Below, piece after piece: positions 23,320-29,307 of a DNA stretch of 30,098 nt; within the stretch, counting starts at the first letter, position 1, and each line of letters begins with the position of its first letter. Origin of the DNA: a virus; IMG/VR virus record IMGVR_UViG_3300044627_002173, positions 1 through 30,098 of that record; one strand, 5' to 3'. The notes under the pieces were generated by a model that ran no database searches, was not told the origin of the DNA, and was given only the letters and a program-made list of their open reading frames with translations. The position numbers were made by a program, and so were the translations under genes.

Positions 23320-23548
23320 CGATAATCTCCTTCAACTTGTCAGGCTGATAGCCGATAACCGGGTCGAACCCGTCAGCCTCAATAACAGGGGTTGACTTCG
23401 CACCCAACCATCGGGTCAAATAATCTTTTGACACTAGATCGCGGCTGATATCAATAATCTCCGGATCAATCCCCGCATCCCACATCTTGTCAATCACCCG
23501 TTTGCAGGGCAGGCATCCGGGCTGCGTGTAAACAATCACCTGTTTCAT
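23303..23548 (-). CDS. NrdH-like glutaredoxin
   Basis: 81 residues from ATG 23548, overlapping the primase stop (ATGA). It has a thioredoxin-fold order: strand, then C12-L-P-C15 active site, helix, S-T-P-V strand and G-Y-Q-P-D-K-L helix, as in NrdH redoxins. It is expected to pass electrons from thioredoxin reductase to the ribonucleotide reductase. The pairing with a class II enzyme, rather than class Ib, is noteworthy. Confidence 0.92.
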   Translation of the reverse strand: MKQVIVYTQPGCLPCKRVIDKMWDAGIDPEIIDISRDLVSKDYLTRWLGAKSTPVIEADGFDPVIGYQPDKLKEIIGAFGN

Positions 23549-24087
23549 TTCATCCTTTCGATTAAAGCGTTCCTGCCGTGATTGACAACCAGCGAGTTCA
23601 CGTCATCCCCCGGCGGCATGGGGATGACTTTCGCGTTCGGCAACTGTTCAGCGATGGTTGTTCCGAACTGCTGCCCTGCCGGGTCACCATCGGCCAGCAC
23701 GTACACGTCCCGGTATCCGAGGAACAGGTCGCGGAAGTGTGGTTGCCATACGTGAGCGCCGGCCACTCCTACTGCCGGGATTCCGCACAGGTCGGCGGTT
23801 ATCGCATCTATTTCACCTTCTGTGATCGCCACCGCAGGTGTTTGTTGCATGAGTGCTGCGGTGTTGTATAGGTGCGGTTTGTCGCCTGCCACTGACATGT
23901 ATTTGCCGTGCCCTTGGTGTTCGTGGTTTTGTAGGCATCGGAAACGGATCGCTATAACCCCCGCCGGCCTGAGATACGGGATTGCTAGATATCCGCGAAA
24001 CATTTCATGACCCGGCATTGGATCTTCGACATATCCGAGTTTGTATCTGTCACCGATTGACGGGTTTTGCAGCCCTCTAGTCGTCAA
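23545..24087 (-). CDS. DNA primase, TOPRIM catalytic part
   Basis: 180 residues from TTG 24087. It carries the TOPRIM domain: E90 in A-I-T-E-G-E-I-D-A and D133-G-D135 in L-A-D-G-D-P-A-G bind the metals for primer synthesis. The N-terminal ~75 residues match the small subdomain that precedes TOPRIM in phage primases. The zinc-binding part is a separate ORF upstream, overlapping by 11 bp in the +1 frame. No good ribosome site precedes the TTG, so reinitiation after the upstream stop or a frameshift is likely. Confidence 0.9.
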   Translation of the reverse strand: MTTRGLQNPSIGDRYKLGYVEDPMPGHEMFRGYLAIPYLRPAGVIAIRFRCLQNHEHQGHGKYMSVAGDKPHLYNTAALMQQTPAVAITEGEIDAITADLCGIPAVGVAGAHVWQPHFRDLFLGYRDVYVLADGDPAGQQFGTTIAEQLPNAKVIPMPPGDDVNSLVVNHGRNALIERMK

Positions 24088-24388
24088 ATACTCTGATGCT
24101 GGGCTTGCGGGTAGGCTTTGGTGGTAGCGTTTGGCCGCTTGCAGCAGATAGTGTCTCTGCGATTCGTTTAGCTGATGAATAGTTGATTCCTTTCTGTGTG
24201 GCGATCAGCGTCACCGGGTTGCCTTTGACTCCGCAGCCGAGACAGTTGAAGGCGTCTAGTTGGTAGGAGATTGCGGCTGATTTGATGGAGTCGGGGTGGA
24301 ATGGGCACAGGGTGTGTACCCATTTCTTTCCGTTGTCGGCGGGCGGTTCCCACCCTGGGGTGAGGTATTGGATCGCTTGGGTTATCAA
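24077..24388 (-). CDS. DNA primase, CHC2-type zinc-binding part
   Basis: 103 residues from TTG 24388, with CAGGAAA seven bases upstream. The frame stays open to a TTG at 24508, but the extra 40 residues are very basic and unlike a primase, and members of this family begin about 25 residues before the zinc site. The zinc site is C28-x2-H31-x17-C49-x2-C52, which reads template trinucleotides in DnaG-type primases. The catalytic TOPRIM part follows in another frame. Confidence 0.85.
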   Translation of the reverse strand: MITQAIQYLTPGWEPPADNGKKWVHTLCPFHPDSIKSAAISYQLDAFNCLGCGVKGNPVTLIATQKGINYSSAKRIAETLSAASGQTLPPKPTRKPSIRVFDD

Positions 24389-24494
24389 TGGTGTTTTCCT
24401 GTGTTTGTTGTGTCGCCTGTCAGGGTTTGTCCAATACGTTTTGAGGTTTCCTTTGTATCTTGTGTGTTTTTGCCATTTGAATCTGCCCCTGTGG

Positions 24495-25139
24495 TTACCC
24501 AATGTCAAGTAAATGACGTAAGGCTAGTTCGGCTTGTTGAGGTACTACACCGTTCCCTAGTAGTTTGAGTTTCGCACCGTAGGGGATGTTTATGTCTGTA
24601 ACCCATCCTTTTGGTAGTCCCATCATCCATTCGGAAAATGCTGCGTTGAGTCGCGGTTTTCCGTTTTTGTTGGGTTCGGTGGGTTGTGGCGCTGGCCGGG
24701 TCAGTTGCTCCCAGCGTCGGATCGCAGGTTCGTACTTGCCCCACTGCGCTTCAGGAAAGTGGTAGGTGACCGCTTCAATGCCAGGACTATTACGGCGCAG
24801 GCCGGATTCTGAGCTGTCTCCATGCCTAACCCGGGGCGTCGGTAGAAGTGCGACGGCTGTGCGTAAATCCATACCGCCGGTACCATGCTTGCCGGCCCCT
24901 GTGCTGTCAGATGTTCGAGGAGTCGGTAAGCAAGAAGAAAAGTCGCTCCCTTCGATGCGGGGCTCCGGCGTCGGAAGCTCGTACAGAACACCACCTGACA
25001 TCGAACCCGTCTTCGGCACAGTCCCGCAAAACTGTTCCGAACCCCATAGACCTGTGCCCTGCCACGTTCTCAAGGAACGTGTATCTGGGTCGAAGTACGC
25101 GAACGGCTTCCCTGATGTAAGGCCACAAGTGTCTTTCAT
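24495..25139 (-). CDS. Methyltransferase C-terminal / LPTP-motif protein
   Basis: 214 residues from ATG 25139, which has an AAAAGGAG ribosome site six bases upstream, inside the N-terminal methyltransferase gene. Three L-P-T-P motifs (residues 55, 71, 99) mark the target-recognition region found in actinobacterial and phage cytosine methyltransferases. Residues 166-184 (FSEWMMGLP) and G195-N-G-V-V-P200-Q-Q-A match the C-terminal motif X region that completes the methyltransferase fold. The first 77 residues are encoded in a 233-bp stretch also used, in another frame, by motifs VI-VIII of the upstream gene. It probably pairs with that polypeptide. Confidence 0.75.
   Translation of the reverse strand: MKDTCGLTSGKPFAYFDPDTRSLRTWQGTGLWGSEQFCGTVPKTGSMSGGVLYELPTPEPRIEGSDFSSCLPTPRTSDSTGAGKHGTGGMDLRTAVALLPTPRVRHGDSSESGLRRNSPGIEAVTYHFPEAQWGKYEPAIRRWEQLTRPAPQPTEPNKNGKPRLNAAFSEWMMGLPKGWVTDINIPYGAKLKLLGNGVVPQQAELALRHLLDIG
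24498..24510 (+). promoter_or_regulatory. Stoperator-like repeat (CCCAATGTCAAGT)
   Basis: An exact core with a CCCAA flank at the methyltransferase/primase junction. It overlaps the end of the methyltransferase C-terminal ORF and has the same orientation as the other copies. Confidence 0.75.
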
Positions 25140-25404
25140 CGTTTTCTCCTTTTCGTTTCCCTGCTGCACTGAATGGTTGGCATGGGTAGCCTCCCACCAG
25201 AACGTCAACCTCAAGCAGCGGTTTCCAGTTAAACCAATTGATTTGTTTTATGTCCCCCAAGTTGGGTACGTCGGGGAACCTTTCGGCAAGCAGAGTTGAA
25301 GGGTGTTTGTCGAACTCAGCGAACCAAGCCAGTTCGCCTCCTAAGACTTTATGCACAGACATGTCTAAGCCGCCGTAGCCTGTGCAGAGACTTCCTATCC
25401 TCAA
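24907..25404 (-). CDS. DNA (cytosine-5) methyltransferase, N-terminal part
   Basis: 165 residues from TTG 25404 with AGGAG eight bases upstream. It has the SAM-binding motif I (L-C-x-G-Y-G-G-L-D), the catalytic P74-C75 in motif IV, the E112-N-V motif VI and an R-x-S-D-A-G-A-P-H-R-R-E-R motif VIII. The target-recognition and motif X parts are absent, and the frame ends shortly after motif VIII; they are found in the overlapping ORF at 24495-25139. The two products could form one enzyme, possibly protecting phage DNA from host restriction. Confidence 0.9.
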   Translation of the reverse strand: MRIGSLCTGYGGLDMSVHKVLGGELAWFAEFDKHPSTLLAERFPDVPNLGDIKQINWFNWKPLLEVDVLVGGYPCQPFSAAGKRKGENDERHLWPYIREAVRVLRPRYTFLENVAGHRSMGFGTVLRDCAEDGFDVRWCSVRASDAGAPHRRERLFFLLTDSSNI

Positions 25405-25414
25405 ATCCTATGCT

Positions 25415-25427
25415 CCTATTGTCAAGT
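25415..25427 (+). promoter_or_regulatory. Stoperator-like repeat (CCTATTGTCAAGT)
   Basis: An exact core directly upstream of the methyltransferase ribosome site and overlapping the end of the endonuclease VII gene. Same orientation as the other copies. Confidence 0.8.
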
Positions 25428-25895
25428 TTGCATGTCGGGAGTGATCCGCTCACCAATAACACGAACAGCTGGCGGGTCAGTCAAATAGTCGATACACCGC
25501 TCAAAGAACGCAATCTCGTCCCTGGCGTGACCCAATATCTTCGAGTTGCAGGTAGAACACAACAGTCCTCTAACAACACCTGTTTTGTGACAGTGGTCAA
25601 CGGACAGCTTTCGCCTAACACCTGTGGCACGCTGGCAGATGAAACACCTTCCCATTTGGTAGCGGTAGATCGCCCAGTACTCGTCACCGCTGATGCCGTA
25701 AACCTGCATCCACCGCTGCTCTTGAGTGCTGCTGCGGCGGTTAGCGCGGATAGCGCGATGATGGGTGGCGCAACGAGGCCCAGGATGCGGTGCCTTCCTA
25801 CCAGTCGTGATCCCCTCATCAACACAATCAATACAGTTCTTACGTTTATGCCGGCGATCCTGTGACCGGTGCCCCGGTTTACGTTTCGTGGTCAT
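25422..25895 (-). CDS. Recombination endonuclease VII-like
   Basis: 157 residues from ATG 25895, preceded by GGAGG at eight bases; an upstream in-frame ATG (25919) lies before that site. The core has C-F-I-C, then L-S-V-D-H-C-H-K-T-G-x-V-R-G-L-L-C-x-x-C-N-x-x-L/I-G, which holds the zinc Cys pairs and the catalytic His-containing loop of the endonuclease VII family. A further Cys/His set (about residues 21-45) may bind a second zinc. The family resolves branched DNA before packaging. The N terminus is basic, and the end overlaps a stoperator. Confidence 0.93.
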   Translation of the reverse strand: MTTKRKPGHRSQDRRHKRKNCIDCVDEGITTGRKAPHPGPRCATHHRAIRANRRSSTQEQRWMQVYGISGDEYWAIYRYQMGRCFICQRATGVRRKLSVDHCHKTGVVRGLLCSTCNSKILGHARDEIAFFERCIDYLTDPPAVRVIGERITPDMQT

Positions 25896-26001
25896 CGAGG
25901 ATCCTCCGGATCGCCTCATCGAGCTGCCGTGACCGGTACCAGTCAGACCACAATTTCAACCCGGCAGCTACAGCCAACGCCAACAAAATCGACTGAATCA
26001 T
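25879..26001 (-). CDS. Small membrane-anchored protein, 40 residues
   Basis: ATG 26001 overlaps the upstream stop (ATGA). About residues 3-16 are hydrophobic (IQSILLALAVAAG), long enough for a short membrane helix, followed by a basic and charged tail. The end overlaps the endonuclease VII start by 17 bp and contains its ribosome site. No family is recognised; a membrane role is inferred. Confidence 0.6.
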   Translation of the reverse strand: MIQSILLALAVAAGLKLWSDWYRSRQLDEAIRRILDDHET

Positions 26002-26081
26002 CGGGAAACCACCCAAGCGATCAGCAACACATTCGCCAACCAAATGAACAAAGCAAAAGTCAACAAAACATCCAAGTTCAC
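25998..26081 (-). CDS. Tiny single-helix membrane protein, 27 residues
   Basis: GTG 26081 overlaps the ATPase stop (GTGA) and the frame ends at TGA 25998, overlapping the next gene. Nearly the whole product is one hydrophobic helix (VLLTFALFIWLANVLLIAWV), ending in a single Arg. This is typical of phage membrane peptides that act on the envelope or on membrane proteins. The function is unknown. Overlaps on both sides support translation. Confidence 0.6.
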   Translation of the reverse strand: MNLDVLLTFALFIWLANVLLIAWVVSR

Positions 26082-26881
26082 GATCTGTCCTTAATGGTCA
26101 TAGTGTCACCCCAAAAATCCAACGCCACATAATCGAAACCGGAAGGATCAGCCTTACCCGCCCGATTCTTCACAGTGGAAATCCGCAGGGAAGCCGGCCC
26201 CAACGGTTCGTTCACTTTATGAAGCGTCAAAACCATTTCCGGCACACGCGCCAGTTGTCCCTTCACACCCGACAAAGGCACATGGCCTTCAGCATCGTTG
26301 TACTTACCCGTGACATGATGTAAACCGACTACGCAGGATCCTGTTTTGCGGGCTTTGTCGTGCAGGAAATCCATCAACGATTCCAACCCGGCGAAAGGGT
26401 TCTCATCGTTCTCCTGACCGCCGGTACGAACATTGGTGATGTTGTCCACGATCAACAAAGCCGGGTAGTCGCCTTGGAGTTCCCAATACGATTTCAGAAC
26501 CTCTTTGATCCTCCCCAGGTCAGGTGATGCGTCATAGACGAACCTGATGGGTATGCCGTCGAACTTTTTTCCGTCGTCCCCGATGTTGCCTGCGCGAACC
26601 ATGTTCGTTGTTTCGGATAACGGTTTCCCTGTGAGGATTGACAGGGTTCTGGATAGTTGGGTGAAAGCGTCGGAGTCTGCTGACAAATACAGGGTGGGTA
26701 TTTTGGCTTTGAGTGCGTAGGTGAGGATGAGCGCGGATTTGCCGACGCCGGGGCCGGCGCAAATCAACGCTAGTTGCCCGCGTAGGAAGTTCGTTCCTTT
26801 CTGTTCAAGTGTTTTCCACACTGCGGGTAGGGGGTCACCGGAGTGCCCTTTGACGTGTAGTGATTGGTTGAGGGTGAACAC
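26078..26881 (-). CDS. RecA/DnaB-type P-loop ATPase (helicase-like)
   Basis: 267 residues from GTG 26881, with AGGAG close upstream. Walker A is A42-G-P-G-V-G-K48-S49. Walker B is a hydrophobic strand ending in D (ALLIVDN), followed by an H-H-x-x-G-K motif near residue 200 typical of RecA-fold ATPases in the DnaB superfamily. The N-terminal DnaB extension is missing, so it is a short, single-domain form as found in L5-type phages. It probably unwinds DNA or loads on single strands with the primase and polymerase. Confidence 0.88.
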   Translation of the reverse strand: MFTLNQSLHVKGHSGDPLPAVWKTLEQKGTNFLRGQLALICAGPGVGKSALILTYALKAKIPTLYLSADSDAFTQLSRTLSILTGKPLSETTNMVRAGNIGDDGKKFDGIPIRFVYDASPDLGRIKEVLKSYWELQGDYPALLIVDNITNVRTGGQENDENPFAGLESLMDFLHDKARKTGSCVVGLHHVTGKYNDAEGHVPLSGVKGQLARVPEMVLTLHKVNEPLGPASLRISTVKNRAGKADPSGFDYVALDFWGDTMTIKDRS

Positions 26882-26887
26882 TGTTCT

Positions 26888-26900
26888 CCTAATGTCAAGT
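26888..26900 (+). promoter_or_regulatory. Stoperator-like repeat (CCTAATGTCAAGT)
   Basis: A full consensus match between the exonuclease and ATPase genes. On the leftward strand the TGA inside TTGACA is the exonuclease stop, and the following TTAGGAG provides the ribosome site of the ATPase gene. Confidence 0.85.
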
Positions 26901-27668
26901 TGCGTATCTGCAAGCCCAGTTCACATCACAGAAAGCGCACTTCTTCGGGTCTGGGTCGGGGTCAAACCTTTCGGCTTGAATGTTTTCCTCAAGCCTCAGG
27001 AACGCTTCTCTGACCCGTTCCCGCGTCCACTCCCCGATCCGGTAAGGAACAGTCGGTTTCCCCGACTTCCCCATCCAATAATCCCCTGTTGTGGGCTGCA
27101 CAATGTTGTACTGCTCCGCTAACGCCACCGCGTACACAGCGAGTTGGAACGAGTCACCGGGTTGAGCCCCGGTCTTGTTGTCCCTAACAACCAAACCTTC
27201 CGGAGTGTCGATCACCGCATCAATGAACCCCCGAACCAGAACACCATCCAAATCAATATCGAAACCTAGTTCGATACCTGGGCTTCCATCTGGGGCGATC
27301 CAGATAACTTCCTGCGGATGACCTGCATACCAGCGAATGTACTTTTCGCACTGATCCAAACCAATCGAGTAACGCCTCTCAATGTCAAGTTCACCACCGT
27401 AAGGGCCGGACTTGAACCAAAACTCGAAGTTCGGTGTGACCTGACAGGCTTCCTCGATGTGCCGGCTGTAGGACTCCCTAAACACATCCTGCATCGTTTC
27501 AAGGGTCATGGTTCGACCGGATCGCTCGTAGGCTTCAGCAGCCTCGTGAACCGCCGAGCCTTGGGCTAACCAAGCAGCCGGCCTAGACCAAACCTTGTCG
27601 ATGCGGGAAAGCTTGTAGGCGTAAGGGCAACGCTCATACAGCTTCAGTTGGGACACCGACCTGTGCAT
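26895..27668 (-). CDS. Cas4-family exonuclease (PD-(D/E)XK)
   Basis: 257 residues from ATG 27668, with GGGAAGG upstream; an in-frame TTG at 27683 is rejected because it lies before that site. Nuclease residues are H41 (G-S-A-V-H-E), D150 (G-F-I-D) and D163-N-K165, with a Q-L-A-V-Y motif after them. C14 near the N terminus and C244, C247, C253 near the C terminus are placed to hold a 4Fe-4S cluster. The family is a recombination-linked exonuclease in L5-type phages; no CRISPR array is present here. Confidence 0.92.
   Translation of the reverse strand: MHRSVSQLKLYERCPYAYKLSRIDKVWSRPAAWLAQGSAVHEAAEAYERSGRTMTLETMQDVFRESYSRHIEEACQVTPNFEFWFKSGPYGGELDIERRYSIGLDQCEKYIRWYAGHPQEVIWIAPDGSPGIELGFDIDLDGVLVRGFIDAVIDTPEGLVVRDNKTGAQPGDSFQLAVYAVALAEQYNIVQPTTGDYWMGKSGKPTVPYRIGEWTRERVREAFLRLEENIQAERFDPDPDPKKCAFCDVNWACRYAT
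27378..27390 (+). promoter_or_regulatory. Stoperator-like repeat (CTCAATGTCAAGT)
   Basis: An exact core inside the Cas4-family gene, with the same orientation as the other copies. An intragenic place fits a role as a transcription roadblock rather than a promoter operator. Confidence 0.7.
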
Positions 27669-27669
27669 C

Positions 27670-27900
27670 TCAAACCTTCCCAAAAATGGTCAGTTCACCG
27701 TGACCGAACATCATCTGCTCATCCTCGATGACTTCTCTGTGTGTCACAGTGAACCCGTCAAACCTTTGTTTCACGGCCAGGTATTCAGGGTCGTCGTCCG
27801 CGACGAGGACACTCCGGTACACGAAACCTTCGCCGTGGTTTCGTTCGCCGGCGAAGATCCAATGCGGGTTGGCATAGCTCAAACCTTCTTCCAGTTTCAT
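27670..27900 (-). CDS. Hypothetical protein between exonuclease and repressor
   Basis: 76 residues from ATG 27900 with GGAAG five bases upstream. The frame is open further up, but that part overlaps the repressor gene in another frame and lacks a good start. It is a mixed alpha/beta protein with H-W-I-F-A-G-E-R (from residue 13) and V-L-V-A-D-D-D-P-E-Y (from about 32). It ends in GKV because its stop lies in the next gene's ribosome site. No family is recognised. Confidence 0.6.
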   Translation of the reverse strand: MKLEEGLSYANPHWIFAGERNHGEGFVYRSVLVADDDPEYLAVKQRFDGFTVTHREVIEDEQMMFGHGELTIFGKV

Positions 27901-27968
27901 GTGTTCTTCCACTTCTCCGCCCTGTGCCGGGGCGAAGATTAAAACACGTGGATCTGACAACAAAAAAT

Positions 27969-28478
27969 CTAAGGAAGTTGGGGTGGGAGCTTCCACAGCC
28001 GGTGGGCTTGCTCTGTCAACTGGGTGTGCTCGTTGACCCTGATGATGAGATCCCCGTCCGAGCTTCTGTGTTTCCTCCAAGCGAAACCTCCTTTGTTGCA
28101 AAACCCCGGTTCTGGGGGCAGGTTCGGGTCGTGTTCCAGCACGAAACCTTGCTGGATCTTGGTGTAGAAGGTTCGCAGCGCCGCAAGTTTGCGGGAGCTC
28201 ATACCTTTGCCGGCGGTAGCCATGTATTCGAGATGGTCACGGGACAACCGGTACGGGGACGTGTAACACTGCTCCCCTTTCACTTTCCACGGGTAGTGCT
28301 TCATGGCTTCTTCCCGCACTGTGAGCGAACCGTTGTAGGTGTGTTTGTGCCAGGACACCGCTTGCCGTGTCCTGTCGAACATGCGGGCTATGTCTGACTG
28401 TGTGTAGCCTTGCGCTTTCAAAGCTTCTATTACCGCAAGGGATAGTTCTGGTGGTTTCTCGTTCATGTTATCTTCCAT
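27969..28478 (-). CDS. Immunity repressor (L5-type)
   Basis: 169 residues from ATG 28478, with AGGGGGG upstream. A helix-turn-helix lies at about residues 24-46 (G-Y-T-Q-S-D-I-A-R ... R-Q-A-V-S-W-H-K-x-T-Y), followed by an L-I-I-R-V-N-E-H-T-x-L-T block near residue 145. This pattern matches my recollection of the L5/Bxb1 immunity repressor, which maintains lysogeny by binding many asymmetric 13-bp stoperators. The many TGTCAAGT repeats in this window support the identity. It has a strong promoter of its own at 28516-28544. Confidence 0.88.
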   Translation of the reverse strand: MEDNMNEKPPELSLAVIEALKAQGYTQSDIARMFDRTRQAVSWHKHTYNGSLTVREEAMKHYPWKVKGEQCYTSPYRLSRDHLEYMATAGKGMSSRKLAALRTFYTKIQQGFVLEHDPNLPPEPGFCNKGGFAWRKHRSSDGDLIIRVNEHTQLTEQAHRLWKLPPQLP

Positions 28479-28515
28479 GATTTCCCCCCTGGTATGTTGT
28501 TGTTTTTACCCTTTC

Positions 28516-28544
28516 ATAATACGTGTTATGGAACCTTGAGTCAA
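28516..28544 (-). promoter_or_regulatory. Sigma70-type promoter for the repressor gene
   Basis: On the leftward strand, TTGACT (28544-28539) and TATTAT (28521-28516) are separated by exactly 17 bp, close to the vegetative consensus. It lies 38 bp before the repressor ATG. The -35 box is inside a perfect 11-bp palindrome CTTGAGTCAAG (28535-28545) made of two facing copies of the stoperator core TCAAG, so repressor binding here could give autoregulation. Confidence 0.75.
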
Positions 28545-28546
28545 GT

Positions 28547-28711
28547 TCAAGCCTTTGTTATGTCTGTCGCCGGCACCCATTCGTATTCATCTGACAGATG
28601 CCAATGCACACGTATCATGCCGTGTGCCACAGCGGTGACCACACCTTGTATCCGGTGGTGTGGTAGGTAGGTGGGGTCAACTACTGTGTCCCCGATCCTG
28701 TACCGGGTCAT
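28547..28711 (-). CDS. Small SH3/KOW-like protein, 54 residues
   Basis: ATG 28711 has GGAAGG six bases upstream and overlaps the previous stop (ATGA). The protein is beta-rich: Y-R-I-G-D-T-V-V-D, then G-V-V-T-A-V, then I-R-V-H-W, then W-V-P-A-T-D-I, a strand order like a small SH3 or KOW-type barrel. Its stop lies next to the repressor promoter. The function is unknown. Confidence 0.65.
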   Translation of the reverse strand: MTRYRIGDTVVDPTYLPHHRIQGVVTAVAHGMIRVHWHLSDEYEWVPATDITKA

Positions 28712-28800
28712 GCCAAACCTTCCCATTCGGGCTCGTAGGGGTCGAATTCGATGAGTGACCAGGACAGTTTGATGACATCCCATTCGTCGGGGTCAAACAT
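28708..28800 (-). CDS. Tiny acidic protein, 30 residues
   Basis: ATG 28800 has GGAGG seven bases upstream, and the frame ends in a GCATGA overlap with the next gene. It is rich in Asp, Glu, Trp and Pro. The good ribosome site and overlap support translation. No family is recognised. Confidence 0.55.
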   Translation of the reverse strand: MFDPDEWDVIKLSWSLIEFDPYEPEWEGLA

Positions 28801-28802
28801 CC

Positions 28803-29075
28803 TCAAACCTCCTCAATATCAAAGGCAACCGAATAGGGCAGATATTCGTGATTGCTGCCGGGCACACGTCGGTATCCCAGCGCGGCCAAAGGCTCTTGCC
28901 ACGGCAGTTCCAGCATGTCGCGGTCAACATCCTCCTGGGCGTCTAGTGCCACATCGTGTAGCACGGTAGGTGTGTCTACGATCTGCCCGTCGTCGTCGTA
29001 TTCGCCTTGCATAACCAAGAGTGCTGGTTCGCCGGCGTTCCAGATACCTACCTCAGCCCAAAGCTTTGTTGTCAT
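28803..29075 (-). CDS. Small hypothetical early protein, 90 residues
   Basis: ATG 29075 has AGGAGG seven bases upstream; an in-frame TTG at 29081 lies too close to that site. It is mixed alpha/beta and acidic, with a Y-D-D-D-G segment near residue 26. It ends in E-E-V because its last codons and stop form the GGAGGTTTGA site of the next gene. Function unknown. Confidence 0.65.
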   Translation of the reverse strand: MTTKLWAEVGIWNAGEPALLVMQGEYDDDGQIVDTPTVLHDVALDAQEDVDRDMLELPWQEPLAALGYRRVPGSNHEYLPYSVAFDIEEV

Positions 29076-29077
29076 GC

Positions 29078-29305
29078 TCAAACCTCCTGTGGTTGACCAT
29101 TAACAGGCATACGCCAGCAATAAAACGAAGCAACATCGTCGTCGTAATCAAGCATGTCGAACGAATCAGGGACGGTTTTGCACATCCGCCCGTACCAGTC
29201 CAAAACTTCCTGCTCTGCGCCCTGCGCTGTGTAATTCACAGCGCAGTAACCACCGGTAAACCCAGGTGTCTCTAGCTCGATCCCTGCCACATAAACGTGC
29301 AACAC
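29078..29305 (-). CDS. Small hypothetical early protein, 75 residues
   Basis: GTG 29305 has GGAGG seven bases upstream; a TTG at 29311 is too close to the site. A beta N terminus (L-H-V-Y-V) is followed by a Gly-rich turn and a helix with E-V-L-D-W. It shares this weak pattern with its upstream neighbour, so distant paralogy is possible. It ends in Q-E-V before the stop. Function unknown. Confidence 0.6.
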   Translation of the reverse strand: MLHVYVAGIELETPGFTGGYCAVNYTAQGAEQEVLDWYGRMCKTVPDSFDMLDYDDDVASFYCWRMPVNGQPQEV

Positions 29306-29307
29306 AA

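Noticed and set aside
24389-24494. An 18-codon ATG frame (24420-24476) and a basic extension of the primase to TTG 24508
   Set aside because: The peptide is very short and basic with a weakly placed ribosome site. The primase extension has no ribosome site and is not primase-like, so a start at 24388 fits better.
24766-25299. Open frame of 177 codons on the + strand across the methyltransferase
   Set aside because: It runs against the operon direction and has no good ribosome site; two frames on the other strand already show conserved motifs.
24495-25404. Methyltransferase as a frameshifted pseudogene
   Set aside because: A strong, well-spaced ribosome site precedes the second ORF's ATG and both frames keep conserved motifs, so two functional products are more likely, although an indel cannot be ruled out without relatives.
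26895-27668. Cas4-like nuclease as sign of a CRISPR system
   Set aside because: No repeat-spacer array or other cas gene is present; this family is a normal replication/recombination gene in L5-type phages.
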